Assembly: GCA_019459285.1 (NCBI GenBank)
Contig: JAIBEL010000052.1
Location: 1 to 64,000, forward strand
DNA length: 64,000 bases
DNA from: Rhizobium sp.
Lineage (GTDB): Bacteria > Pseudomonadota > Gammaproteobacteria > Burkholderiales > Thiobacillaceae
Reading direction: 5' to 3'
Shown here: piece by piece, positions 21,661 to 30,326 of the stretch
Numbering within the stretch: the first letter of the stretch is position 1
Layout of the letters: each line of letters begins with the position of its first letter
Notes under the pieces: generated by a model
The model's database searches: none
Told to the model about the DNA's origin: nothing
What the model saw: only the letters and a program-made list of their open reading frames with translations
Program-made: the position numbers and the translations under genes

Positions 21661-24186
21661 CTACTGCAGCGGGACAAACTGCCTGCGGCCCAGCGCCCGC
21701 CACACTTCGCTCATGAAGCGGCGCTGGTTGAAATCCGACTTTTCCATGATCTGGGTGACGCGGCCGTTCAACGCGTGCCGGTCCTCTGTCGTCAGCAGCT
21801 TGGCGGTGAGGATGAGGATGGGGATCTTGGCCGTTTCGGGATGCGCGGCGAGCGCCTCCACCACTTCGAAGCCGCTCACCTCGGGCATCATCAGGTCGAG
21901 GATGATCAGGCTGGGCAGATGGGTTTTCGCCATCGAAATGCCTTCGGCCCCGCCAGACGCCTGCAGTACCTTGAAGGGAAAGGATCTCAGGTAGGCCATG
22001 GCGAGTTCGACCGCATGCGGATCGTCGTCCACGACCAGGATGGTCCGCGGCTCGCCGGCTTCGTCGGTGCGCCCGAGCCCGAGCCGCTCCAGCGCGGCAT
22101 CGAGGCCATCCTTCAACACGGGCTTTTGCAGCACCTCGGCGGCCCCCAGCGAGAAGCCTTTGCTGCAGTCGGCGACGATTGACATGATGACCACGGGGGT
22201 CTGCGCGAACTGGGGGTTCTGCTTGATCCGGGCAAGGAGTTCCCAGCCGTCTATGTCGGGCAGCAGGATATCGAGGCTGATCAGGTCGGGCCACGGCGGC
22301 TCGCTCAGCATGGAGAGCGCGATCTGGGCCGACGCTGCGCGCATGACTTCGCAACCGTTGGCCTCCAGTTGCATGCGGATGAGATCGGCCGCCTGGTTGT
22401 TGTCCTCTACCACCAGCACCCGCGGTGCTTCCGCCACCACCGGCGTGGCATCGGGCCGGATCAGGATGGCCTGCCTGTCTGATTCGTCGGGCGTGTCGCG
22501 GTAAGGCAGCCATACCGTGAAGCGGCTGCCGCGGCCGGGCAGGCTGGCCACCCGCACGGCGCCGCCATGCAGTTCCGCCAGTTTGCGCACCAGTGCCAGT
22601 CCCAGGCCCGTTCCTTCGAAACGGCGGGACAGCGAACTGTCGATCTGGACGAAAGGCTGAAACAGCCGCGCCATGTCGTCCGCCTCGATGCCGATGCCGC
22701 TGTCGGACACGTCGATCTGCAGGAAGGCATCGACGTTTTCGGGAAGCGGGGTGCGCACCTCGGGCAGGTCGCCCGCCCGCTGCAACGCCGCCTCGCGCGT
22801 CACCACGCCGGCATGCAGCGTGACCGCGCCACCTTCCGGCGTGAATTTGACCGCATTGGAAAGCAGGTTGTAGACGATCTGCTTGAGCTTGCGCGGATCC
22901 AGCCAGCACGGCGCCATCTCCTCGGGCACGTCCAGCTTCAGGCTGATCCGGTGCGCCAGCGATTTCTCCTTGACGATGGAGAGGCTGCCGCCCAACAGGG
23001 GGATGGGATCGGTCTTCTCCAGTTCCAGGTGCATCTTGCCCGCCTCGACCTTGGACAGATCGAGCACGTCGTTGATGAGCGCGAGCAGATGCTGGCCGCT
23101 GTCGAATATGTCGCACAGATATTCGTGCTGCTTGTCGTTCAGTTCGCCGACCAGGCCGTCGCGCAATACTTCCGAAAAGCCGATGATCGCGTTGAGCGGC
23201 GTGCGCAGTTCGTGGCTCATGCTGGCCAGGAATTCGCTTTTGAAGCGGGTCGATTCCTCGGCGGCCTGGTGCATCTGGATGAGCAGGCTTTCCTTTTCCT
23301 TGGCGGCGCTGATGTCGTCGATCATCCAGATCGCGCCGTCCGGATAAAGCTCGGGATCCAGCGGCTTGTGGACGACGTGCGCCCAGAACGGAACGGCCTG
23401 GCGCTTCAGCTGGATCTCGGTATCGAAGATCTCGCTTGGCGCACGTTCCTGCCCGGTGCCGCCCCATAGCGTCCCGCTTCCTGCCGGCTGCAGCAGCGAG
23501 CCGATCGGCGTGCCCGCCAGGGCGTCAGGCGAAACCGTGCCGAACAGGTCGGCCGTCTTGGGATTGGCGCGCACGATGCGGTTGTGGGTGGAAAAAACCA
23601 CGCCCACCTGGATGTTGTCGAGGATGGTTTCCAGCTCCAGAGTGCGTTCGCGCACGCGCTTCTCGAGTTCGGCGTAGACCTGTACGTTCTCCAGCGCGAC
23701 CGCCGTCGTGTCCGCGAGCGCCTGCAGCACCTTCACCTGTTCGGGGCTCGGCTGATGCCGCTCCGCCCAGTAGTTGCCGATGGCGCCCACCGGATCCAGG
23801 GTGCGGATCGGCACCATCGCCAGGCTTTTGACAAAGGTGGGGCGATAGGCATCGGCGGGAATGCGCGAATCGGCGTAGATGTCCTCGATCACCGCAGGCT
23901 GCCGATTCAACATGGCCCAGCCGCTGATGCAGACATCCATGGGAAAACGCTGCCCTTTCCACAAGGGGCTGATCGCATCCTCGTCGGCGTAGAAGCATTT
24001 GTCGCCGTCCCGCAGCACGAAGGTTGCGCCGTCGGCGCCGGTGAGCGCACGCGCCGCATGCTTGACGATGTCCATCACCGTGGCCAGGTCGCGCGCCATC
24101 GACAGGCGTTGCACGACCTCGACCAGCTGTTCCATCGCATGGCCGTACCACAGGGCCCGCTCCCGGGCGTTTCCGGAGTCTGTCAT
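21661..24186 (-). CDS. Hybrid sensor histidine kinase (GAF-PAS-HisKA-HATPase-REC-REC)
   Basis: 841 aa, cytoplasmic (no membrane segment seen). Order: GAF ~20-168, short helix, PAS ~183-295, HisKA with phospho-His325 in SMSHELRTPLN, HATPase ~430-560 (N box NLLSNAVKFTP, G boxes DSGIGI and GTGLGLALV), receiver 1 ~588-705 with Asp639 and KP at 688-689, and receiver 2 ~714-835 with Asp764 in LIILDLMMPE. Receiver 1 has ISLD rather than the more common LLLD but keeps the acidic pocket. It is the last gene of a three-gene operon with an HD-GYP regulator and a single receiver, so phosphate may flow out to both. Confidence 0.93.
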   Translation of the reverse strand: MTDSGNARERALWYGHAMEQLVEVVQRLSMARDLATVMDIVKHAARALTGADGATFVLRDGDKCFYADEDAISPLWKGQRFPMDVCISGWAMLNRQPAVIEDIYADSRIPADAYRPTFVKSLAMVPIRTLDPVGAIGNYWAERHQPSPEQVKVLQALADTTAVALENVQVYAELEKRVRERTLELETILDNIQVGVVFSTHNRIVRANPKTADLFGTVSPDALAGTPIGSLLQPAGSGTLWGGTGQERAPSEIFDTEIQLKRQAVPFWAHVVHKPLDPELYPDGAIWMIDDISAAKEKESLLIQMHQAAEESTRFKSEFLASMSHELRTPLNAIIGFSEVLRDGLVGELNDKQHEYLCDIFDSGQHLLALINDVLDLSKVEAGKMHLELEKTDPIPLLGGSLSIVKEKSLAHRISLKLDVPEEMAPCWLDPRKLKQIVYNLLSNAVKFTPEGGAVTLHAGVVTREAALQRAGDLPEVRTPLPENVDAFLQIDVSDSGIGIEADDMARLFQPFVQIDSSLSRRFEGTGLGLALVRKLAELHGGAVRVASLPGRGSRFTVWLPYRDTPDESDRQAILIRPDATPVVAEAPRVLVVEDNNQAADLIRMQLEANGCEVMRAASAQIALSMLSEPPWPDLISLDILLPDIDGWELLARIKQNPQFAQTPVVIMSIVADCSKGFSLGAAEVLQKPVLKDGLDAALERLGLGRTDEAGEPRTILVVDDDPHAVELAMAYLRSFPFKVLQASGGAEGISMAKTHLPSLIILDLMMPEVSGFEVVEALAAHPETAKIPILILTAKLLTTEDRHALNGRVTQIMEKSDFNQRRFMSEVWRALGRRQFVPLQ

Positions 24187-24236
24187 GGCGAGGTCCGTGT
24201 CGGTGTGATCGGGGAGGTGGGTGCGCGCGCCATCGC

Positions 24237-25304
24237 TCAGTCGGTGTGCGATTGATAGATGTCGTTGAATACGTCGGCACAGCGGATAAACGCGGCCAGC
24301 ACGGCAGGATCGAAGTGGCTGGGGTGGGTCCGCTCGTCTCCCTCGACGATCAGGCTGAAGGCCTGATCATGGGTAAACGCGGGCTTGTAAGGGCGTACGC
24401 TGCGGAGCGCATCGTACACGTCGCAGATCGCCATGATCCGCGCTTCCAGCGGGATGGCTTCCCCCGCAAGCCGGCCCGGATAGCCACTGCCATCCCATTT
24501 CTCATGGTGATTCTGGGCAATGGCCGCACCCATGCGGGTGTAGGGCGAAGTACTCCTCCCGCTGCCCAGGATCCTGGCGCCGAGTTCGGCATGGGACTTC
24601 ATGCTCTCCCACTCCACCGGATCGAGGCGGCCCGGCTTGAGCAGGACCATATCCGGCACGCCGATTTTGCCGATGTCGTGCAGCGGGCTCGCATGATAGA
24701 TCGTCTCGACGAACTCAGCCGGCATCCCCAGTTGTCCGGCCAGGTGCTTGCAGTAGTGGCTGATGCGGCGGATATGCGCACCGGTCTCCTCGTCGCGGAA
24801 TTCCGCCGCGCGCAAAATGGTGTAGAGCGTGTCGAACTGGCTTTCGACGAGTTGCTCGGTGCGTTCCCTCACCTGCACTTCCAGCGTGTGGTTGTAGTTG
24901 GCGAGAAAATCGCTGTATTCCTTGAGCCGCAAGAGGTTCCGGACGCGCACCCACAATTCCGCGCGGTCCACCGGCTTGGTGAGGAATTCCTCGACGCCGC
25001 TCTGCAGCGCGGCCAGCCTCGATTCGCGTCCCGACAGGGAAGTCACCATGATGATGGGAATGGCCCGGGTGGCATCGGCGGCCTTGAGTTCCGCCGCGAC
25101 CTGGAAGCCGTCCTTGCCCGGCATCATGGCATCGAGCAGGATGAGGTCCGGCTTCTCCGTCGTCGCCCACTGGAGGGCGGCTTCGCCGGTCTGCGCCTCG
25201 AACGTGAGATAGCCTTCGGATTTCAGCAGCAGCGAGAGATGGGCCCGGTTCTTGGCGTCGTCATCGACGATCAGGATGGTTTTTTGTATGACGGCGGCGT
25301 CCAT
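24237..25304 (-). CDS. Receiver-HD-GYP response regulator (cyclic-di-GMP phosphodiesterase type)
   Basis: 355 aa. The receiver domain covers 1-125 with Asp58 (LILLDAMMPGKDG) and Lys110-Pro111. A coiled linker leads to the HD-GYP domain at ~150-350 with HDIGKIGVPD (His209, Asp210), the HH pair in NHHEKWDGSGYP (266-276) and CDVYDAL. All canonical HD-GYP residues are present, so hydrolysis of cyclic-di-GMP is likely. Six bases separate it from the upstream receiver gene, and 50 bases from the kinase. Confidence 0.93.
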   Translation of the reverse strand: MDAAVIQKTILIVDDDAKNRAHLSLLLKSEGYLTFEAQTGEAALQWATTEKPDLILLDAMMPGKDGFQVAAELKAADATRAIPIIMVTSLSGRESRLAALQSGVEEFLTKPVDRAELWVRVRNLLRLKEYSDFLANYNHTLEVQVRERTEQLVESQFDTLYTILRAAEFRDEETGAHIRRISHYCKHLAGQLGMPAEFVETIYHASPLHDIGKIGVPDMVLLKPGRLDPVEWESMKSHAELGARILGSGRSTSPYTRMGAAIAQNHHEKWDGSGYPGRLAGEAIPLEARIMAICDVYDALRSVRPYKPAFTHDQAFSLIVEGDERTHPSHFDPAVLAAFIRCADVFNDIYQSHTD

Positions 25305-25310
25305 GTGTGC

Positions 25311-25703
25311 CTATTCTCCCTGCAGGTCTACGGTCGCGCCGGCGGGCAGCGCGGCGGCAATCGTTTCGAGAAACATTCGGTAATTGAAGGGTTTGGCGAT
25401 ATAGCCGTCGCAGCCCGCCGCCCGGATCTTGTCCTCGTCGCCTTTCATCGCAAAGGCCGTGAGCGCAAAAACCTTGCTGTGCCGCAAGCCGGCATCTGCC
25501 TTGATCACTTGGGTGGCGGCGAGTCCGTCCATCCCGGGCAGCTGAATATCCATCAGGATGATGTCAGGCCGATGCATCCGCGCCAGCGCGATTCCGGCTT
25601 GCGCGTCGCTCGCCTGCAATGCCGTGTAGCCGGCGTTTTCCAACAGAAAGCGCGCCAGCTTCATGTTGTGGGGGTTGTCTTCGATGATCAGGACAGTTGC
25701 CAC
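25311..25703 (-). CDS. Single-domain response regulator (DivK/CheY-like)
   Basis: 130 aa from a GTG at 25703 with GAGGGA 7 bases upstream; the longer in-frame extension has no support. Receiver domain only: IIEDN at 7-10, phospho-acceptor Asp52 in IILMDIQLPGMDG, T/A position TAFAM, and Lys in YIAKPFN. With no output domain it probably shuttles phosphate or binds partners. First gene of the operon leading to the HD-GYP and hybrid kinase genes. Confidence 0.88.
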   Translation of the reverse strand: MATVLIIEDNPHNMKLARFLLENAGYTALQASDAQAGIALARMHRPDIILMDIQLPGMDGLAATQVIKADAGLRHSKVFALTAFAMKGDEDKIRAAGCDGYIAKPFNYRMFLETIAAALPAGATVDLQGE

Positions 25704-26311
25704 GGTACATTCCCTCAGCCTTCCGGTTCGGACTGTTCCCCCGCTTTGTTTTTTATTTTGATATTCGTTTCGATGCGGCCGGCAAGGCCAGCGCACGCTT
25801 CGATTACAGCACAGCATAGGCCATCTCATCGAGAATTAACGGTCATGGCTCCGTCGCGCGACCCTGCCTCTTCACGTCATGTCTACCCCGATTGGCAGCC
25901 TTATTAAACAACAGGGTACGGCTGTCGGTCCAGCCGGCATGCGCACGTCAAGCAACGCGCATCAAGCGGACTTGCTTGGGGCGGGAAGATATTCCTGGTT
26001 TCAGCCTCGCTGCCCTTCGATCATTTCAGCGCGGCATCTGTACCAGGACGGCCCTCTCATGAAACAAATTGGACATCGAGCTCACGAAACGCCGTGGCTG
26101 ATCCACAGCACGCCCGGCGGTTTACGGCCGCAGGGGACCGCCTATCCAACACGACCCAAGCACGCGGCATGGAAAATGGCGTTGGCACGACAACAAGATT
26201 CAACAAAAACAATGCCTTACCACTCCACCTACCCATTTGGAGTAATCCCGAGAAAATCAGTCAGGTATTGCCTAGACTGGAGAAGGTCTTCCTTATTCCC
26301 TGGAGACTGCC
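25704..26311. other. 600-bp intergenic region upstream of dsrA and the signalling operon
   Basis: Divergent promoter space between the minus-strand receiver gene and dsrA. No ORF with a recognised product, RNA gene or repeat is seen. dsrA has a good ribosome site (CTGGAGA, 5 bases before its ATG). A short dyad GAAGGTCTTC lies about 30 bases upstream of the dsrA ATG. Confidence 0.4.
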
Positions 26312-27616
26312 ATGTCTACCCACCCCCTCCGTGACACCCCCATGCTCGACGAACTGGAGAGCGGCCCCTGGCCGAGCTTCGTGACCGGTCTCAAGCGTCT
26401 GGCCAAAGACAACGACATGATGGTCGACCTCATGGGCCAACTGGAAACGTCCTATGAAACCCGCAAGGGTTACTGGAAAGGCGGCACGGTCGGCGTGTTC
26501 GGCTATGGCGGCGGCATCATCCCGCGCTTCACCGAACTGAAGGACGAATCCGGCAAGCCGCTGTTCCCCGAGGCCGCCGAATTCCATACGCTACGCGTGC
26601 AGCCGCCTGCCGGCATGCACTACACCTCTGACCTGCTGCGCAAGCTCTGCGACGTGTGGGTCGACAATGGCGGCTCGGGCCTGATCGCCTTCCACGGCCA
26701 GTCCGGCGACATCATGTTCCAGGGCGTCAGCAGCGATAACGTGCAGGCGGTGTTCAACGGCCTCAACGAGATCGGCTTCGACCTCGGCGGCGCCGGCCCG
26801 GCGCTGCGCACCTCGATGTCCTGCGTCGGTTCGGCACGCTGCGAAATGTCGTGTTTCGACGAGGCGCGCGCGCTGCGCACCGTCATCAACAACAACCTGG
26901 ACGACATGCACCGCCCGTCCCTGCCCTACAAGTTCAAGTTCAAGTTCTCCGGCTGCCCGAACGACTGCGTCAACGCCATCCAGCGTTCCGACATGGCCAC
27001 CATCGGCACCTGGCGCGACAACATCCGCGTCGACGAGGCACTGGTGCAGGACTATTACAAGGTGCACGGCATGCACGACCTCTACAACGACGTGGTCGGC
27101 CGCTGCCCGACCAAGGCCATCACCGTCGTACCCGAGGATCAGGTCCAGGCGGAGGCGCACACTTCGGTTGCCAAGCTGGGCGACGGCAATGCGCTGTGCA
27201 TCGACAACAAAAACTGCGTGCGCTGCATGCACTGCCTGAACGTCATTCCCGGCGGCCTGCTGCCGGGTAACGACAAGGGCGTGTCCATCCTGGTGGGCGG
27301 CAAGGGCGTGCTGAAGATCGGCGCCACCATGGGCAGCGTGATCATTCCGTTCATGAAGCTGGAAACCGACGAAGACTTCGAGAAGCTGAACGAACTGGCC
27401 CGCAACATCCTCGACTTCTTCGCGGAGAACGCGCTGGACCACGAGCGCACCGGCGAAATGATCGAGCGCATCGGACTCTCCAACTTCCTCGAAGGCATGG
27501 ATATCCCGGTCGATCCCAACATGATCAAGGAGCCGCGTTCCTACCCCTACTTCCGTTCCGACGACTGGGACGAGCAGGTGGCCAAGTGGATGGAATACAA
27601 GCGGCAAGCGGCCTGA
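26312..27616 (+). CDS. dsrA: Dissimilatory sulfite reductase alpha subunit
   Basis: 434 aa, normal DsrA length. In sulfur oxidisers the reverse enzyme DsrAB oxidises sulfane sulfur delivered by DsrC to sulfite. The siroheme-[4Fe-4S] ligands are C171VGSARC177 and C215PNDC219. The inserted ferredoxin domain has Cys265 (GRCPTKAI) and Cys302/305/308 (NCVRCMHC). GYWKGGTVGVFGYGGGIIPR and RVQPPAGMHY are strongly conserved DsrA segments. It normally lies in dsrABEFHCMKLJOPN; here there is no dsrB or other dsr gene within the window, and the next gene is on the opposite strand. Either a second copy or a displaced gene; the sequence itself looks intact. Confidence 0.93.
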   Translation: MSTHPLRDTPMLDELESGPWPSFVTGLKRLAKDNDMMVDLMGQLETSYETRKGYWKGGTVGVFGYGGGIIPRFTELKDESGKPLFPEAAEFHTLRVQPPAGMHYTSDLLRKLCDVWVDNGGSGLIAFHGQSGDIMFQGVSSDNVQAVFNGLNEIGFDLGGAGPALRTSMSCVGSARCEMSCFDEARALRTVINNNLDDMHRPSLPYKFKFKFSGCPNDCVNAIQRSDMATIGTWRDNIRVDEALVQDYYKVHGMHDLYNDVVGRCPTKAITVVPEDQVQAEAHTSVAKLGDGNALCIDNKNCVRCMHCLNVIPGGLLPGNDKGVSILVGGKGVLKIGATMGSVIIPFMKLETDEDFEKLNELARNILDFFAENALDHERTGEMIERIGLSNFLEGMDIPVDPNMIKEPRSYPYFRSDDWDEQVAKWMEYKRQAA

Positions 27617-27698
27617 GCGAGAGGAGTATCGTCGGATGACGCCGCCCGCGCTTGCGCGGGTTCCGGCGCGGGTGGCTATCTGCTGGGCCAGGCGGGCC

Positions 27699-27932
27699 TC
27701 ACAGCCCGACAACCTGGGCGTGCAGTCCTCGTTCCTGGAAGCGATGGAGCAGGCTGGATGCCCGGGTGGTGTCCGTATCGTAGACCACCATGATCATGTG
27801 CGTTTTTTCCGGGTGATGTCCCACCGAGATCACCCCCGCATCATGGCGAATGCCCTCCTCAAGGCGATGCAATGCCTCGTCGTCGAGCGTTTCGTTGATG
27901 TGTACAAGCACGTCATTCAGCCTTGCGTTCAT
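27699..27932 (-). CDS. Small HMA/ferredoxin-fold-like protein without metal cysteines
   Basis: 77 aa. The pattern DVLVHINETLDDEALHRLEE...GVISVGHHPEKTHMIMVVYD...LLHRFQERGLHAQVVGL gives beta-alpha-beta-beta-alpha-beta, as in heavy-metal-associated domains. The CxxC metal motif is absent, so copper transfer is unlikely; a His pair (HHPEKTH) stands out. ATG at 27932 has AAGGAGAGCAAG upstream. It is 37 bases downstream of uspA in the same direction and converges on dsrA. Function unknown. Confidence 0.65.
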   Translation of the reverse strand: MNARLNDVLVHINETLDDEALHRLEEGIRHDAGVISVGHHPEKTHMIMVVYDTDTTRASSLLHRFQERGLHAQVVGL

Positions 27933-27969
27933 CTTGCTCTCCTTATCGTGAACGGGAGAAAAAACACGG

Positions 27970-28413
27970 CTACTTGCCGCGAACGAGCAGGACCGGCTTG
28001 CTCGCCACGCGCACGATTCCCTCGGCGACGCTTCCCAGGAACAGGTGGCTCAGACCGCGCCGGCCATGCGTCCCGACCACGATCAGATCGGCCGGCCAGG
28101 CGTCGGCTTCGCGCGCCAGGACATCAGGGATGCGATCGCCCAGCCTGTCCAGTTCGATCAGCCGGGTGTCGGCCTCGACGCCACCCTCGGCTGCCATGGA
28201 AGCCGCCTTGCCGAGCAGTGCTCGCCCGCTGGCGGCGAGCACGTTCCAGAGTTCCGGCGTGTTCGGGAATTCAGACCAGTTGAGGTTGACTTCATCCACC
28301 ACGTTGACAATGCGCAGGCGCGACCCCGCCGCCCTGGCGAATTGAATGGCCTCGTTCAGCGCCAGTTCGGAGGTCTGGCTGCCATCGATCGCCACCAGAA
28401 TGGACTTGTACAT
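27970..28413 (-). CDS. Universal stress protein, UspA family
   Basis: 147 aa single Usp domain. The start [21 protein letters not shown] carries the nucleotide-contact Asp, and the C-terminal [20 protein letters not shown] matches the G-x2-G-x9-G(S/T) ATP-binding motif, so this is the ATP-binding type. Located between the DUF302 genes and the HMA-like gene, all minus strand. Confidence 0.9.
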   Translation of the reverse strand: MYKSILVAIDGSQTSELALNEAIQFARAAGSRLRIVNVVDEVNLNWSEFPNTPELWNVLAASGRALLGKAASMAAEGGVEADTRLIELDRLGDRIPDVLAREADAWPADLIVVGTHGRRGLSHLFLGSVAEGIVRVASKPVLLVRGK

Positions 28414-28563
28414 GATGCACCTCTCTCACATGCGTGCGTCCGGGGAAGCCGGGCGCCTCGCAGCCGTCAGCCCCTTCACGACAGGCTGCAGGCCGTGTGA
28501 ACTCATCATAGTCCATCGATTTCCGTCCGACGCTGCCGGGCGGCGGGACGGCAGACGCCGCGT

Positions 28564-29031
28564 TTACGAGTTGGCGCCTTCGCGCAATTCGTCCATGATC
28601 TCGTCCATGTCCTTTTCCCAGCGCTCCAGCACGGGCTTCAGGGCCGGGTCCGGGAAAAACTGCTGCAGCGCCTGCGGATGGCTCGCCACCAGGATGGCCT
28701 GTTCGCCTTCCGCAAAAATCGTGATGTTCAGCGGCAGGAAGGGGATCAGTTCGGGATGGGCGGCCGTCACCTGCCGTACTTCGTCCAGTTTGCCGAAATA
28801 CACCACGCGGTACATGTCGCTCTTGAATTCGCGCCGAGCCAGGTTTTCGTTCACCTGCTGCAGGCGGGTGATCGTATAGCCACGGGACGAAATGGCGCTT
28901 TGCAGCAGCGTCATCGCCTCGGGAAAGGGGGCGTTCATGCGCGCCATGATCAGATCTTCCGCCAGGGCGGGCGAACCGAGGGCAAGCAGCGCCAGGACGG
29001 CCACGCCCATTTTCTGGATCAGCTTCTTCAT
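28564..29031 (-). CDS. Exported DUF302 protein
   Basis: 155 aa. Signal peptide MKKLIQKMGVAVLALLALGS with cleavage after ALA (residue 24). The mature part is a DUF302 domain (MTLLQSAISSRGYTITRLQQV...YRVVYFGKLDEV...IPFLPLNITIFAEG). The ATG overlaps the stop of the upstream cytochrome gene (ATGA at 29028-29031), so the two are made together. The partner gene also ends in a DUF302 domain, suggesting a periplasmic heterocomplex. DUF302 has no settled function; it recurs near sulfur and c-type cytochrome genes. Confidence 0.82.
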   Translation of the reverse strand: MKKLIQKMGVAVLALLALGSPALAEDLIMARMNAPFPEAMTLLQSAISSRGYTITRLQQVNENLARREFKSDMYRVVYFGKLDEVRQVTAAHPELIPFLPLNITIFAEGEQAILVASHPQALQQFFPDPALKPVLERWEKDMDEIMDELREGANS

Positions 29032-30077
29032 AGCGTCGACTCCTCCATGATGGCGGTGTAGTTCTGCTTCATCTGCTCGCACAATTCATTCAACTCGGAA
29101 TTGTTGAACAGCCGGCTCAGCACCTTGGGGTTGACCGACATCACCTGGACCTTGCCATCGGGTTTTTCCAGGATGGTGATGCGGCAAGGCAGGAACATGC
29201 CGACACGCGGATCGATGGCCAGGGCCTGGTTGAGCAGGCTGATGTTACAGAAATAGACGATGACCTGTTTCGGGTTTTCGGTTTCCGGCTTGGTCAGGCC
29301 ATATTCCAGCGTCTGCACCCGCCCATAGAAGAAGTTGTGGGTGGTCACCGCCGTCTTGACGTTTTCCACGGTAGTTTTCAGGTCGTAGGGCGAGTCGCGA
29401 ACGATCACCGGAGTCTCCGCCTGCAATACCTGCGCCGAGCCCGCAAGCGGCTGCTTCTCGAAGCTGCGCACGTAGCTGACGATGTCGTCGATGTCCTTTT
29501 CCTTGAGTCCCTGCTTGAGGAAGGAAACCATCGGCGTGCCTTCGCGCCCTTTCATCAGCGTGGCCTTGATCATGGCGTCGGGCGCCGCAGCCAGGAAGCC
29601 AGGATTGTGCAGCGCGGGCGCCATGATCGGCAGGTCGCGCGGACGCGAGAACGTCACCCCCGTGCCTTTTGCACCTTCGCCATTGACGCCGTGGCAGGCG
29701 ACGCAGTATTTCTGGAACAGCTGCTTGCCGTGCGTCGGATTGCCCTGCACCGGTTTGTCCGAATAGGTGACGGCCGGTCCGCTGTTCCAGGAGCGCACGT
29801 AGCCGACGATGGCGTCGATTTCATCTTCCTTCAGGCTGGAAAAGGTCGGCATGACCCGGCCCGGACGGCCCAGGTGGATGGTCTTGCGCAGGTAGTCGTC
29901 GCTGATGCTGGCCTGGAACGACGGCAGTGCCAAGGGAACACCGATGCCGCCCGTGCCTTTTTCGCCATGGCAGGCGGCGCAGTTGCGCGCATACAGCTTG
30001 GCGCCGTTCAGATCCGCCTGGGCCTGCGAGCAGCCCAATCCGCCAAGCAGGATCAAAGCAAATAGACGAAGCAGCAT
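29028..30077 (-). CDS. Diheme cytochrome c fused to a DUF302 domain
   Basis: 349 aa. An export signal (MLLRLFALILLGGLGCSQAQA) is probably cut after AQA; a lipoprotein cleavage at Cys16 is less likely. Two class I cytochrome c domains follow, with heme sites C33AACH37 and C125VACH129 and Met-containing segments (GRVMPTF, GTPMVSF) as axial ligands. Residues ~235-345 form a DUF302 domain (VTTHNFFYGRVQTLEYGL, VYFCNISLLNQALAID). Heme domains joined to DUF302 suggest electron exchange at the site DUF302 binds. TTTACA and TAAGAT with 16-base spacing lie upstream as a weak promoter. Confidence 0.85.
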   Translation of the reverse strand: MLLRLFALILLGGLGCSQAQADLNGAKLYARNCAACHGEKGTGGIGVPLALPSFQASISDDYLRKTIHLGRPGRVMPTFSSLKEDEIDAIVGYVRSWNSGPAVTYSDKPVQGNPTHGKQLFQKYCVACHGVNGEGAKGTGVTFSRPRDLPIMAPALHNPGFLAAAPDAMIKATLMKGREGTPMVSFLKQGLKEKDIDDIVSYVRSFEKQPLAGSAQVLQAETPVIVRDSPYDLKTTVENVKTAVTTHNFFYGRVQTLEYGLTKPETENPKQVIVYFCNISLLNQALAIDPRVGMFLPCRITILEKPDGKVQVMSVNPKVLSRLFNNSELNELCEQMKQNYTAIMEESTL

Positions 30078-30326
30078 GAGCGTTTCTCTCCGTTCAATAA
30101 CAATACATGAATATCTTAATATTTATTCTAAACCTGTAAATCCCCAAAACAAACCGGTTTCGCGCGATCGATTGCCGGAGCATGCAAAAATATGCGCAGC
30201 AGCACCCGCCATCGCCCCGCCTATCTGCTATAGCCGTATCGATCGGTTTTGCAAAGCCGGGACGCCATGCGAAACCGCGTCCATCCGGCGCTACGAGACT
30301 CCACGCATCCCTTTGAACGCACAACG

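Noticed and set aside
27647-27663. CCCGCG/CGCGGG hairpin after dsrA as terminator
   Set aside because: No T-run follows on either strand.
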